Notes: generated by a model from the letters alone, not told the origin. Shown: positions 1-9,265, counted from the first letter of the stretch. The stretch: 64,000 nt of DNA from Porticoccus litoralis (GCF_030676955.1 NZ_JAUUUU010000003.1:248001-312000); one strand, 5' to 3'. Translations and numbers: made by a program.

Positions 1-1865
1 AGGTCTTTTTCGGCGATACGGAAACCGTCGTTGGTTTGTCGCATGATACTCAGGCGCTCACTGCCCTGTTTTGACAGCGGTGGGCTGTAGAGCAGCACGC
101 AGTGACTTTCCAACTTGCCGCGTCCGACGCGGCCGCGGAGTTGGTGTAGTTGCGCCAGGCCAAGACGTTCCGGATCTTCGATGATCATCAGGCTGGCGTT
201 GGGCACATCGACACCGACTTCGATCACCGTGGTAGCAACCAGCAGCTGGATATTTCCCTGCTTGAAGCGTTCCATGGTTGCTGCTTTTTCTGCGGGTTTC
301 TGGCGGCCGTGAACCAGGCCAATTTGCAGTTCCGGTAACAGCAAATGCAGCTCGTCCGCGGTGGCTTCCGCCGCCTGAGCCTCCAGTACATCGGATTCCT
401 CAATCAGGGTGCAGACCCAGTAGGCCTGTCGTCCGTTGGCGCAGGCGCTGCGGATGTGGTCGATGATTTCCGGACGGCGATTCTTCGCCAACACCACGGT
501 GTTGACCGGGGTGCGTCCTGGGGGCAGCTCATCAATAGTGGAGCAGTCCAGGTCCGCATAGGCACTCATTGCCAGAGTTCGGGGAATGGGAGTGGCGGTC
601 ATGATCAGCTGGTGGGGCAGCACATCGCCCTTACCCTTTTCGCGAAGTGCCAGTCGTTGGTGAACCCCAAAGCGATGTTGCTCATCTACGATGGTCAGGC
701 CCAGCCGGAAGAAAACAACACCCTCCTGGAACAGGGCGTGAGTGCCAATGACAACGCGTGCACTGCCGTCACCAATCATTTGCAGTTGCCTTTCGCGGGC
801 TTTGCCTTTGACCTTGCCAGTCAGCAAGGACACCTCTATCCCTAAAGGCTCCAGCCAGGACTGAAAATTAGTGCGATGCTGCTCGGCAAGAATTTCCGTG
901 GGCGCCATGATTGCTGCCTGGTAGCCGCTAGCTACGGCCTGTAGTGCAGCCAGAGCCGCCACCACGGTTTTGCCGGAGCCTACATCACCCTGCACCAGGC
1001 GCAGCATGGGATGTGGTTTGGCCAGGTCAGCCATGATGTCTGCCGCCACCCTGAGCTGTGCGGCGGTCAAAGCAAATGGCAGTGAGGTCAGAAACTGTTG
1101 TTGCAGTGCTTGGCCGGCACCTAGGCTGGGTGCCGGGTGGCGCTGGATCTGTTGTCGCAATTGCACCAGGCTCAACTGGTGGGCCAGTAGTTCTTCCAGG
1201 GCCAGCCGTTGTTGTGCCGGGTGGCTACCGGTCAGCAGCTGATCCATGGGTGCCGTGGCAGGGGGCTTGTGAATAAACTGTAGTGACTCAAGCAGAGAAA
1301 GCTCACTACTGTCTGGCAGCAGCTCCTGAAGTGAGTCTTCACTTACAAGCAGTAGTGCTTGTTCAATAACAGTTCTTAATCTTGCCTGGCTAATGCCTTC
1401 AACAGCGGGATAGACAGCAGTGAGATACGGTTGCAGGGGTGGCGGCTGGTGCTGGTCGAGAAACTGGTACTCGGGGTGGTACAGCTCAAGACCGGATCTG
1501 CCACGCCGGACATCACCAAAACAGCGCAGGTGTCCGCCCCGGGTAAGATTTTCCCGTTGGGCATTGGAAAAATGGAAAAAACGTAATGTGACTGTGCCGG
1601 TGTGATCCTGCAGGCGACACATCAGGCTACGGCGTCGCCCCTGGACTACATCGCAACCACGCAACTGCCCTTCTATCACGACATCGGAGTTGGGTTGCAG
1701 GGCGCCGATGGGGGTGATGCGGGTGCGGTCCATGTAGCGAAGGGGCAGGTGAAACAGCAAGTCCTGAACAGTTGCAATGCCAAGCCGGGCTAGCTTGCTG
1801 GCCAATTGGGTACCGACACCCCGCAGTGTGGTGACGGGCATGGTGGCAAGACTGTTTTCTGTCAT
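1..1865 (-). CDS. recG: ATP-dependent DNA helicase RecG (3' end outside window)
   Basis: RecG is a superfamily 2 helicase that reverses stalled forks and branch-migrates Holliday junctions. The visible part is about 621 codons; about 70 C-terminal residues lie beyond the left edge. The N-terminal wedge/OB region reads LRGVGTQLASKLARLGI, with a typical RYMDRT after it. Walker A GDVGSGKT is near positions 966-989 and the DEQHRFG box near 668-690, both on the minus strand. The start ATG (1863-1865) overlaps the oxyR stop by two bases (ATGA), so the two genes are probably co-transcribed and translationally coupled, as in Pseudomonas. No frameshift was seen. Confidence 0.97.
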   Translation of the reverse strand, partial: MTENSLATMPVTTLRGVGTQLASKLARLGIATVQDLLFHLPLRYMDRTRITPIGALQPNSDVVIEGQLRGCDVVQGRRRSLMCRLQDHTGTVTLRFFHFSNAQRENLTRGGHLRCFGDVRRGRSGLELYHPEYQFLDQHQPPPLQPYLTAVYPAVEGISQARLRTVIEQALLLVSEDSLQELLPDSSELSLLESLQFIHKPPATAPMDQLLTGSHPAQQRLALEELLAHQLSLVQLRQQIQRHPAPSLGAGQALQQQFLTSLPFALTAAQLRVAADIMADLAKPHPMLRLVQGDVGSGKTVVAALAALQAVASGYQAAIMAPTEILAEQHRTNFQSWLEPLGIEVSLLTGKVKGKARERQLQMIGDGSARVVIGTHALFQEGVVFFRLGLTIVDEQHRFGVHQRLALREKGKGDVLPHQLIMTATPIPRTLAMSAYADLDCSTIDELPPGRTPVNTVVLAKNRRPEIIDHIRSACANGRQAYWVCTLIEESDVLEAQAAEATADELHLLLPELQIGLVHGRQKPAEKAATMERFKQGNIQLLVATTVIEVGVDVPNASLMIIEDPERLGLAQLHQLRGRVGRGKLESHCVLLYSPPLSKQGSERLSIMRQTNDGFRIAEKD

Positions 1866-2791
1866 GCGCAGGTGGTACAGCTCGGCAGGGAGTTTTGCTT
1901 GATGGCATCTCGCAGTGCATCAATGGCTTTGTGGCGTGGAAAACTGGCCCGCCAGGCCAAAGCTACTGTGCGGCAGGGAGATGGAGCTACAAACTCCCGT
2001 GTGACCAGCAAACCTTCCTTGTATCCTGCACCAATCGCTGCGGATAGAGGCAAAATGGTGATGCCGAGGTGGCTGGCCACCATGTGGCGTAGGGTTTCCA
2101 GGGAGCTGCCTTCACTGTGGGTGCGTATTTGCTGTTGGCTCTCATCCAGGTGCTGGTTGAGGTTGGGCAGGGCTTCCCGCACCTGGTCGCCAAAACAGTG
2201 GCCCTCACCGAGCAGCAGAACATTTTCATTATCCAGGTCTGAGGGTTTGATAAAGTCCTTTTTCGCCAATCGGTGATCGGTGGGTACCAGAACCACAAAG
2301 GGCTCAGTATAAAGAGGCTGAGTAACCACGTCGGGCTCTGTAAAAGGCAGTGCTACGAGGATGACATCAAGTTCACCCTTGCGTAGCCTTTGGCGCAGCG
2401 TGGCGGTGAAACCTTCCTCGACAACCAGCGGCATCTGGGGTACGGATTGCCGTAGTGCTGGAATAAAACTGGGAAACAGGTAGGGGCCAATGGTGAAGAT
2501 GGCTCCGACATGTAAGGGGGTCTTGAGCTGATCCTTGCCCGCGGAAGCGATATCGCGGATGGAGGCGCTTTCTTCCAGAACCCGCTGTGCCTGCGCCACG
2601 ACCTGTTCACCAATGGGCGTGGGGCGCACGCTGTTCTTGGAGCGTTCAAATAGCTCTACCCCCAGCTCCTGCTCTAGTTTTTTGACAGCAATGCTGAGAG
2701 TTGGCTGGCTGACATGGCAAAGCTCAGCAGCCTGGCCAAAATGTTGCTGCTGTGCCAATGTCACAATATAGCGAAGTTCGGTGAGCGTCAT
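1862..2791 (-). CDS. oxyR: LysR-type peroxide sensor OxyR, resolving cysteine missing
   Basis: This is a 309-residue LysR regulator with an N-terminal winged helix-turn-helix (residues 2-60, motif FGQAAELCHVSQPTLS) and a periplasmic-binding-like sensor domain. It resembles OxyR, the hydrogen peroxide sensor that activates catalase and peroxidase genes. The peroxidatic cysteine lies exactly at residue 199 in the context GEGHCFGDQV. The position of the E. coli resolving Cys208 is Leu (REALPN, CTG codon), where Pseudomonas has EACP. Other cysteines are at 25, 263, 305 and 308; the last two form a C-terminal CTTC. The gene overlaps recG and is divergent from the epimerase gene at 2846. The loss of Cys208 is read directly; its effect on switching is inference. 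Confidence 0.93.
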   Translation of the reverse strand: MTLTELRYIVTLAQQQHFGQAAELCHVSQPTLSIAVKKLEQELGVELFERSKNSVRPTPIGEQVVAQAQRVLEESASIRDIASAGKDQLKTPLHVGAIFTIGPYLFPSFIPALRQSVPQMPLVVEEGFTATLRQRLRKGELDVILVALPFTEPDVVTQPLYTEPFVVLVPTDHRLAKKDFIKPSDLDNENVLLLGEGHCFGDQVREALPNLNQHLDESQQQIRTHSEGSSLETLRHMVASHLGITILPLSAAIGAGYKEGLLVTREFVAPSPCRTVALAWRASFPRHKAIDALRDAIKQNSLPSCTTCA

Positions 2792-2845
2792 GGTATTACC
2801 TCCTGACCAAATAATAGCTAAAACAAATCAAAAAGGTAAAGTTAA

Positions 2846-3733
2846 TTGAAAGTATTGTTCTTGGGTTGTGGCGATATTGGGCTGCGCGCCATAGACCAGT
2901 TGCAGGAAAAAAACCGTCAACAGGGAGCAGGCTTTGTCTGCCATGGGGCGCGACGGCAGATCAATCGGTTGCCTGAAAGCCTGTCTCGTAGCTCTGTGGA
3001 TATTTGCGACAGTGAGAGCCTGACGACATTGCTGGATGAGCACAGGTTTGATGCGGTGGTCGTCACCCTGACACCTCTGGCCATGAGCGATGAAGGGTAT
3101 CGCGACAGTTATGTGGCAGGGGCCCGGTCGCTGTCACTGGCTGTTCAGCATGCCGTACACCCTCCGGGTCTGGTGGTTTGGATTTCAAGTAGTGGTGTCT
3201 ACGGGCAGGATCAGGGAGAGTGGGTCGATGAAGAGAGTGCTACCCGGCCTGTCAGCTACCGGGGAAAGCGTCTGCTAGAAGCGGAGGACATCATTCAGGC
3301 GTTGCCTATTACCAGTTGTATTGTGAGGTTTTCCGGTATTTACGGGCCTGGTCGTGGTCGATTGCTGCAGCAGGTGAGGGAAGGCCGTCTGGCCCCGCCA
3401 CAGCCCGTACAGTGGAGTAATCGTATCCATGCCGATGATGCTGCGGGGGTGCTGGTGCACCTGTTAGGCAAGTATAAACATGGCGAGAACATTGAGCCGT
3501 TGTATCTGGCCACGGATAACGAGCCTATTGTTATACATGAGGTGCATGTTTGGCTGGCTCGGGAAATGGGGGTGGATGGATTGTCACCAGCGGCGGAGAA
3601 AACATCGCTCGTGGTACGTGGTGGCAACCGGCGCTGTAACAACCAGCGCCTGAGGGATAGCGGATTTGTGTTTCGCTACCCCACATTCCGGGAGGGTTAT
3701 CGGGAGCTGTTATCTCCTACAGATGGTGAATAG
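2846..3733 (+). CDS. NAD(P)-dependent epimerase/dehydratase family protein (YeeZ-like)
   Basis: The 295-residue protein has an N-terminal Rossmann fold. The glycine motif GCGDIG is at residues 7-12, followed by the SSSGVYG strand seen in extended SDR proteins and the YRGKRLLEAE segment near the active site. It resembles the YeeZ/NAD-dependent epimerase group, whose substrate is not known. The start is TTG at 2846, with an AAGGTAAAG ribosome-binding site just upstream. It is divergent from oxyR and separated by 54 bp, so the gap must hold both promoters. The C-terminal half lacks any further motif I can name. The specific reaction cannot be assigned. Confidence 0.8.
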   Translation: MKVLFLGCGDIGLRAIDQLQEKNRQQGAGFVCHGARRQINRLPESLSRSSVDICDSESLTTLLDEHRFDAVVVTLTPLAMSDEGYRDSYVAGARSLSLAVQHAVHPPGLVVWISSSGVYGQDQGEWVDEESATRPVSYRGKRLLEAEDIIQALPITSCIVRFSGIYGPGRGRLLQQVREGRLAPPQPVQWSNRIHADDAAGVLVHLLGKYKHGENIEPLYLATDNEPIVIHEVHVWLAREMGVDGLSPAAEKTSLVVRGGNRRCNNQRLRDSGFVFRYPTFREGYRELLSPTDGE

Positions 3734-3735
3734 TC

Positions 3736-4119
3736 TCAGATCACCATAATGCCATCCATTTCCACACCTACACCTTTGGGTAATTCCTTGACGCCGATAG
3801 CGGCACGGGCAGGGTACGGCTCGGCAAAATAGCGCGCCATGATTTCGTTGACGGTGGCGAAATTGCTGAGATCGGTGAGAAAAATGTTGAGTTTAACGAT
3901 GTCTTTCAGGGCTCCGCCAGCTTCCTCGCACACTGCTGTGAGGTTTTTGAATACCTGCTCAATTTCCGCGGCAATGCCACCTTCGACGACGGTCATGCTT
4001 TCAGGGTCCAGGGGGATCTGGCCAGAGAGGTAAACGGTATTGTTAACCTTGATCGCCTGTGAATAGGTGCCGATGGCAGCAGGTGCGTTGTCTGTGTTGA
4101 TGACAGCCTTGTTTAGCAT
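3736..4119 (-). CDS. ridA: RidA family 2-iminobutanoate/2-iminopropanoate deaminase
   Basis: This 127-residue YjgF/YER057c/UK114 protein has the full family length. RidA hydrolyses reactive enamine/imine intermediates released by PLP enzymes such as threonine dehydratase. The conserved Arg of the PARAAIGVKELP segment, which binds the substrate carboxylate, and the C-terminal VEMDGI are present. The protein is cytosolic and trimeric in the family. It starts 15 bp after the spoT stop, so rpoZ-spoT-ridA forms a likely operon, the order found in Pseudomonas. Its 3' end is convergent with the epimerase gene and two bases from its stop. Confidence 0.95.
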   Translation of the reverse strand: MLNKAVINTDNAPAAIGTYSQAIKVNNTVYLSGQIPLDPESMTVVEGGIAAEIEQVFKNLTAVCEEAGGALKDIVKLNIFLTDLSNFATVNEIMARYFAEPYPARAAIGVKELPKGVGVEMDGIMVI

Positions 4120-4134
4120 GGAAATTCCTCGATA

Positions 4135-6243
4135 TTAATTTTTGGTGCGATACACGCGTTGTACTTGTTTCAGGCCGCGGATACGCCGCATGACATTGGC
4201 CAGGTGCACACGATTTTTTACATCGATGACCAGGTCGACAATGTTGGAATGGGCGTCGCGCTCTTTAACACTGATTTGCTGGATAGTTGCCTCACTTTCG
4301 GAAATGCGGGAAGCGAGGGTGGCAATAATGCCCCGCTCTGCGACCAGCTCAACTTTGAACTCGACGGGAAATTCACCTCGGACATTGGGTGACCAGTTGA
4401 GGATGATGCACTTTTCAACATTGGTGCGAATTTCATTGAGATTCTTACAGGAGTCTCTATGCACCACCAGCCCACGACCTGGACTGAGATGGCCCATGAT
4501 GGGGTCACCGGGGATAGGGTGGCAGCAGCGAGCATAATTAATCACCAGCCCGTCACTGGTGTCGATCATGATGGGAGAATCAAACTCTTCCGGTGTCACT
4601 TCCTTGCGTAGCGACGGCGGTGCCATCAGGTTGGCGACTGCGTAGGCAAGTCGGTTGCCGAGGCCAATTTGTTCCAGCACTTCCTCAAAGGAGTGGGCGC
4701 CAGTTTCTGTGAGAAGACGCTTGATCCATGATTTGCGAATGCTCTGGTAACTGGTGCCGAAATTGTCCAGCGCACGGTCCAGCAGTCGCTTGCCAAGTTC
4801 GACCGATTCCTCGTGCTGCTGATGTTTCAGGAAATGGCGGATGGCGCTGCGGGCTTTGGCAGTGACCACAAAGTTTAGCCAGGAAGGGTTCGGTTGTGCA
4901 TCTCTGGCAGTGATGATGGATACCTTGCTGCCACTCTGCAGGGGTTCCGACAGTGAAGTCAGCTGACCATTGATCTTGCTGGCGACACAACTGTTGCCGA
5001 CATCGGTGTGAACCGCATAGGCAAAGTCCACGGGTGTGGCGCCGGAGGGCAGGGAGACAATCTGTCCCTTGGGGGTAAATACGTAAACTTCGTCGGGGAA
5101 CAGGTCTGTCTTGACGTGTTCGATAAACTCCAGAGAATTACCTGCCTTCTGCTGAATTTCCAGCAGCCCCTGTACCCAGCGGTTGGCGCGAGGATTGCCA
5201 TCCTCACGGGATTTATAGAGCCAGTGGGCGGCAATGCCGAAATTGGCCATGGCATCCATATCACGGGTACGAATCTGCACCTCAATGGGGACGCCGTGCA
5301 TACCCAGCAACACGGTGTGTAACGACTGATAGCCGTTCACCTTGGGGATAGCAATGTAGTCCTTGAATTCTCCGGGAACCGGTTTGAATAAATTATGGAT
5401 GACGCCCAGTGTGCGGTAACAGTCGTCTACGGACTCCACCACAATACGGAAGGCAAACACATCCATGATGTCGCGGAATGACTTCCGCTTGCTCTTCATC
5501 TTCTGGTAGATACTCCAGAGGTGCTTTTCGCGGCCGGTGACTTCAGCGCTGATCAGTTCTTTGGCAAGCCGAATCTCAATACTGCTTTTAATGTCTTCGA
5601 CGATTTCCTTGCGGTGGCCTCGTGCAGCCTTGAGAGCCTGTCGCATGCGCTGGTAGCGCATCGGGTGCATGGTGGCAAAGCCCAGGTCTTCAAATTCGAT
5701 ACGGATATCGTTTATCCCCAGGCGCTGGGCAATGGGCGCGTAGATTTCCAGGGTTTCGCGGGCGATTCGACGTCGTTTGGCGGCACTCAGTACCTTCAGG
5801 GTGCGCATGTTGTGCAGGCGGTCTGCCAGCTTGACGAGCATGACGCGAATGTCCTTGGCCATGGCCAGGGTCATTTTCTGAAAGTTTTCCGCCTGTTGTT
5901 CTGCCTTGGAGGCAAATTCGATCTCGGTCAGTTTGCTGACACCGTCAACCAGTTCCGCCACCGTGGGGCCAAACCGTTCCGCCACATCCTCTTTGCTGAC
6001 GTGGGTGTCCTCAATCACGTCGTGCAGCATGGCAGCCATCAGGCTCTCGGCATCGAGATGCATGTTGGCGAGAATGATGGCAACTGCTACCGGGTGGGTG
6101 ATGTAGGGCTCACCACTCTGGCGCGTCTGGCCCTCATGACATTGGGCCGCGAACTGGTAAGCGTTGAGAATTTCCTGGACTTGGGCGGGTTCGAGGTAGG
6201 AGGAAAGCTTTTCGCTCAGAACATCAAGAGTTTTGGCTTGCAA
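4135..6243 (-). CDS. spoT: Bifunctional (p)ppGpp synthase/hydrolase SpoT
   Basis: This is a 702-residue RelA/SpoT homologue. The N-terminal HD hydrolase domain has its metal-binding HD at residues 74-75 (MLHDVIEDT). The synthetase domain carries GEFKDYIAIPKVNGYQSLHT and EVQIRTRDMDAM. A TGS domain (VYVFTPKGQIVSLPSGATP) and a C-terminal ACT domain follow. Because the HD motif and the synthetase acidic EVQIRT region are both intact, it should make and degrade (p)ppGpp. It lies 20 bp after rpoZ and 15 bp before ridA. No degenerate active-site residue was noticed. Confidence 0.97.
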   Translation of the reverse strand: MQAKTLDVLSEKLSSYLEPAQVQEILNAYQFAAQCHEGQTRQSGEPYITHPVAVAIILANMHLDAESLMAAMLHDVIEDTHVSKEDVAERFGPTVAELVDGVSKLTEIEFASKAEQQAENFQKMTLAMAKDIRVMLVKLADRLHNMRTLKVLSAAKRRRIARETLEIYAPIAQRLGINDIRIEFEDLGFATMHPMRYQRMRQALKAARGHRKEIVEDIKSSIEIRLAKELISAEVTGREKHLWSIYQKMKSKRKSFRDIMDVFAFRIVVESVDDCYRTLGVIHNLFKPVPGEFKDYIAIPKVNGYQSLHTVLLGMHGVPIEVQIRTRDMDAMANFGIAAHWLYKSREDGNPRANRWVQGLLEIQQKAGNSLEFIEHVKTDLFPDEVYVFTPKGQIVSLPSGATPVDFAYAVHTDVGNSCVASKINGQLTSLSEPLQSGSKVSIITARDAQPNPSWLNFVVTAKARSAIRHFLKHQQHEESVELGKRLLDRALDNFGTSYQSIRKSWIKRLLTETGAHSFEEVLEQIGLGNRLAYAVANLMAPPSLRKEVTPEEFDSPIMIDTSDGLVINYARCCHPIPGDPIMGHLSPGRGLVVHRDSCKNLNEIRTNVEKCIILNWSPNVRGEFPVEFKVELVAERGIIATLASRISESEATIQQISVKERDAHSNIVDLVIDVKNRVHLANVMRRIRGLKQVQRVYRTKN

Positions 6244-6263
6244 GTTTTCCCCCGTTGCACGGA

Positions 6264-6560
6264 TTACTCAGCCTCTGGGGCCGCAGGCTGTTCGGGAGGG
6301 GTGGTGCCCTCTTCTTCTACTTCTGCAGATTCCATTAACAGAGAGGTTTCGGGCTCTTCTTTCTCGTCAAGGATGCTTGCATTCACAAAACCGCTTTCGA
6401 TTTCGCGCAAAGCCATCACCGTCGGCTTGTCATTTTCCCAGGGCAGGTGAGGCTCTTTGCCGCCCACCGCCAGTTGACGGGCGCGTTTTGAGCTGACCAT
6501 AACGAGCTCAAAGCGATTGTCGACATGGTCGAGGCAATCTTCAACAGTAATACGGGCCAT
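6264..6560 (-). CDS. rpoZ: RNA polymerase omega subunit
   Basis: The 98-residue omega subunit aids assembly of beta-prime and forms part of ppGpp binding site 1. The start ARITVEDCLDHVDNRFELV is the family signature, so the ATG at 6558-6560 is chosen over a longer in-frame reading that starts at 6620. The motif RARQLAVGG and the PTVMALREI helix are present. The C-terminal 30 residues are acidic and Pro-rich (EVEEEGTTPPEQPAAPEAE), a variable tail in this family. It is the first gene of the rpoZ-spoT-ridA unit, which fits its role in the ppGpp response. Confidence 0.96.
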   Translation of the reverse strand: MARITVEDCLDHVDNRFELVMVSSKRARQLAVGGKEPHLPWENDKPTVMALREIESGFVNASILDEKEEPETSLLMESAEVEEEGTTPPEQPAAPEAE

Positions 6561-6622
6561 AGTTAATTCCGTTGTTAACGTGTTTAGTACGGCGCAGTTG
6601 CCTGCAACCGCCAGAGACAAAA

Positions 6623-6642
6623 TCCCGCGGCGAGCCGCGGGA
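6623..6642 (-). terminator. Hairpin between gmk and rpoZ
   Basis: A 20-base inverted repeat, TCCCGCGGC with loop and CCGCGGGA, lies 27 bases past the gmk stop. On the minus strand it is followed by TTTTGTCTC. This is a probable Rho-independent terminator or attenuator after gmk. The T-run is short, so some read-through into rpoZ is possible. Confidence 0.7.
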
Positions 6643-6668
6643 CCAAAGAGTTTACAAAATTGCGCTAA

Positions 6669-7286
6669 TCAGGACAACAAATCGCGGAGTAAATTCGCGT
6701 TGCGCTGGCGTTGATTTTCCTGCCGCAGGCGGTTGGATGTCACGATGGCCTGCAGCTCTGATAGCGCAATATCAAATTCATCATTGATGACTAGATAGTC
6801 CGCTTCGACATAATGGGACATTTCCAGTTGTGCTTCTGCAAGCCGGTGCTGTATCACCGAGGGATCATCCTGCCCGCGACCGGTGAGTCGCTGTTCCAGT
6901 ATCTCAAGTGATGGCGGCAGAATGAAAATACTGACGCACTCAGGCACAAGCCCGCGAATTTGTTTAGCACCCTGCCAGTCAATTTCCAGGATCACATCCT
7001 GTCCGCTGGCGAGTGTCTGTTCGACCCAGTCCCTGGATGTTCCGTAATAATTGTTGAAGACGCGGGCGTGTTCGAGAAACGCCTTCTGCTCCAGCATGGC
7101 GGTGAATTCAGACTCATCGACAAAGTGATAGTTGATGCCATTCACTTCGCCGGGGCGCATGGGGCGGGTAGTGTGGGAAATGGAAACGGTAAGGTCGGCA
7201 CACTGTTGCAGCAGGGCGTTGACCAGACTGGTTTTCCCCGCACCGGATGGCGCGGAGACAGTGTAAAGCGTACCTCGGATTGACAT
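6669..7286 (-). CDS. gmk: Guanylate kinase
   Basis: The 205-residue enzyme phosphorylates GMP to GDP with ATP, and is essential for guanine nucleotide and (p)ppGpp supply. The P-loop SAPSGAGKTSLVNALL lies near residues 12-27, followed by the GMP-binding segments SHTTRPMRPGEVNGINYHF and VILEIDWQGAKQI. The length matches the family. The gene lies upstream of rpoZ-spoT on the same strand, as in Pseudomonas and E. coli. A 108-bp gap with a strong hairpin separates it from rpoZ. Confidence 0.97.
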   Translation of the reverse strand: MSIRGTLYTVSAPSGAGKTSLVNALLQQCADLTVSISHTTRPMRPGEVNGINYHFVDESEFTAMLEQKAFLEHARVFNNYYGTSRDWVEQTLASGQDVILEIDWQGAKQIRGLVPECVSIFILPPSLEILEQRLTGRGQDDPSVIQHRLAEAQLEMSHYVEADYLVINDEFDIALSELQAIVTSNRLRQENQRQRNANLLRDLLS

Positions 7287-7538
7287 GGGGTGTGCTGCTT
7301 ACTCGTGGTTGATCACTCGGTTGCCGAAGGCTCCTATCAGGATGTCTACCATAACGTAACTCCCTGCCAGCTGCATTACTCATCCCGGTATTTTAATCAT
7401 TTCCGGAACCCTGCCTACAGGTTAAATGGCACGCGATAGCCTCTCTGGGGTGGTGGGCTGATGAAAAACATCTGCGGGCATTTGCATCGTTAAAAAGAAG
7501 TTCAACAGCCTGTTAGCTCCGGTTAACCGGAATGAATT
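7287..7538. other. Intergenic region between yicC and gmk
   Basis: No credible coding region is present in these 252 bases. An exact palindrome CCGGTTAACCGG lies near 7518-7529, just past the yicC stop, and a weak AACAGGCTGTT hairpin on the minus strand precedes CTTCTTTTT (about 7490-7515). Either could end yicC transcription. The gmk promoter should lie in the 7290-7400 part, but no clear box was identified. Confidence 0.4.
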
Positions 7539-8402
7539 TTATTCTATGTTTTGGATCTGCTCACGCATCTGCTCGATCAGAACTTTCAGTTCGACAGCCG
7601 AGTTGGTGGTATCGGTGGCGATGGATTTTGACGAGAGCGTGTTGGCCTCCCGGTTCAGCTCCTGCATCAGGAAGTCGAGCCTGCGGCCAATGGGTTCTTT
7701 GCGTTTCAGCACACGGCGAATTTCGCTGAGGTGTGTATCGAGCCGGTCAAGCTCTTCGTCCACGTCAGCTTTTTGTGCCATTAACACCAGTTCCTGTTCG
7801 AGGCGGTCATGATCCAGGCTAACCTGCAGTTCCTCCAGTCGTGCAAGAATTTTATGGCGCTGAGCTTTTAACAGTTCCGGCAGGTTGTTGCGGACAGATT
7901 GCACTTGCACAGCAATGGCATCCAAACGTTGCTCGATTAACTGCCCGAGTTTTTCGCCCTCGCGCTGGCGGCCTTCCAGCAATTGAATCAACGCCTGTTC
8001 AAACAGCTCCAGCAAGGTCTTGTTGAGTTCGTCGCGGTTAATTTCCGGTTCTTTCAACACACCGGGCCAGCGCAGAATATCCAGTGGTGAGATAGGGGCT
8101 GGAGTAGCCATCATGCCTGCGAGTTGTTGGCTGGCGTCGATGTATTGGCGGGCCAGTGACTGGTTCACAGCAATATCCCCGGACTCCTGGGCAATATGCA
8201 AATGAAGGGTGCAGTCCACCTTGCCCCGTTGCAGGTATTTACGAGCCATTTCCCGCAACGGCATTTCAATATCTCTGACGGTTTCCGGCATGCGGAAACC
8301 GGGTTCCAGATAGCGATGATTCACGGAACGCAGTTCCCAGGAAGCGGTACCCCAGGGGGCCTCGATGGTTTGGCGAGCAAAAGCGGTCATGCTGCTGGGC
8401 AC
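7539..8402 (-). CDS. yicC: YicC family endoribonuclease-like protein
   Basis: The YicC/YloC family includes proteins reported as endoribonucleases acting on small RNAs. The GTG at 8400-8402 is chosen because it is preceded by GGAG at a six-base spacing, and because it gives 287 residues, the length of E. coli YicC, starting MPSSMTAFARQ against its MIRSMTAYARR. An ATG 12 bases upstream is also possible. The RGKVDCTLHL and the C-terminal GRRLDFLMQELNREANTLSSK motifs are clear family signatures. It is divergent from rph, as in many gammaproteobacteria. Confidence 0.93.
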   Translation of the reverse strand: MPSSMTAFARQTIEAPWGTASWELRSVNHRYLEPGFRMPETVRDIEMPLREMARKYLQRGKVDCTLHLHIAQESGDIAVNQSLARQYIDASQQLAGMMATPAPISPLDILRWPGVLKEPEINRDELNKTLLELFEQALIQLLEGRQREGEKLGQLIEQRLDAIAVQVQSVRNNLPELLKAQRHKILARLEELQVSLDHDRLEQELVLMAQKADVDEELDRLDTHLSEIRRVLKRKEPIGRRLDFLMQELNREANTLSSKSIATDTTNSAVELKVLIEQMREQIQNIE

Positions 8403-8514
8403 TATGAACTCCATGGTATTGAAATGAGGGGGCCATATTAACACGCAGCTCCGCAGTGCCATTAATTCCGGTAGAATACGCAGCCTCTATTTATCTGGTT
8501 AATAGGAAATTACC

Positions 8515-9243
8515 ATGTCCCGTCCCAGTGGCCGCCGACCCGAGCAGCTTCGCGCCGTGAAGTTAACCCGCAACTACACCAAACACGCAGAGGGTTCTGT
8601 GTTAGTCGAGTTTGGTGAAACCAAAGTGATTTGTACCGCCAGTGTGGAAAACTCTGTTCCGCGCTTTTTGCGTGGAAAAGGGCAGGGCTGGGTGACAGCC
8701 GAGTACGGCATGTTGCCCCGTTCCACGGGCGAGCGTATGGCCCGTGAAGCGTCCCGCGGCAAGCAGGGTGGCAGAACTCTGGAAATCCAGCGCTTGATCG
8801 GACGCTCCCTGCGGGCGGCCGTAGACCTGGCAGCGCTGGGAGAAAATACCATCACTGTGGATTGCGATGTCATACAGGCTGACGGTGGCACGCGCACCGC
8901 ATCGATTACCGGTGGCTGTGTGGCGCTGGCAGATGCTGTGCAGCACCTGGTAGAAACCGGTGCCATCAAGCAAAGTCCCATCACCAACATGGTGGCGTCG
9001 GTATCCGTGGGGATCTTCAAGGGCGTGCCAGTACTCGATCTGGATTACGCTGAAGACTCGAATGCTGAAACCGATATGAATGTGGTGATGAACAGCGCGG
9101 GTGGCTTTATTGAGGTACAGGGAACTGCCGAGGAAGCTCCCTTCTCTGAAGAAGAATTTCAGCAGATGCTGGCTCTGGCCAAACGCGGTATTGCCGACCT
9201 GGTCAAAGTGCAGAAAATGGCGTTGGCCCAGACGCCAAGTTAG
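8515..9243 (+). CDS. rph: Ribonuclease PH
   Basis: The 242-residue phosphorolytic 3'-to-5' exoribonuclease trims tRNA and rRNA 3' ends. The sequence starts RPSGRRPEQLRAVKLTRNY and carries the conserved GWVTAEYGMLPRST segment and the phosphate-binding region RSLRAAVDL. The CDVIQADGGTRTASITG strand is intact. The C-terminus is complete, unlike the frameshifted gene of E. coli K-12. The ATG at 8515 follows AATAGGAAATTACC, a usable ribosome-binding site. It is divergent from yicC and convergent with yggU. Confidence 0.97.
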   Translation: MSRPSGRRPEQLRAVKLTRNYTKHAEGSVLVEFGETKVICTASVENSVPRFLRGKGQGWVTAEYGMLPRSTGERMAREASRGKQGGRTLEIQRLIGRSLRAAVDLAALGENTITVDCDVIQADGGTRTASITGGCVALADAVQHLVETGAIKQSPITNMVASVSVGIFKGVPVLDLDYAEDSNAETDMNVVMNSAGGFIEVQGTAEEAPFSEEEFQQMLALAKRGIADLVKVQKMALAQTPS

Positions 9244-9265
9244 TTACTGGTTGCAGGGCTGGCAG

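Noticed and set aside
5521..6450. 309-codon plus-strand reading opposite spoT and rpoZ
   Set aside because: It is an antisense shadow; the minus-strand genes carry full conserved motifs.
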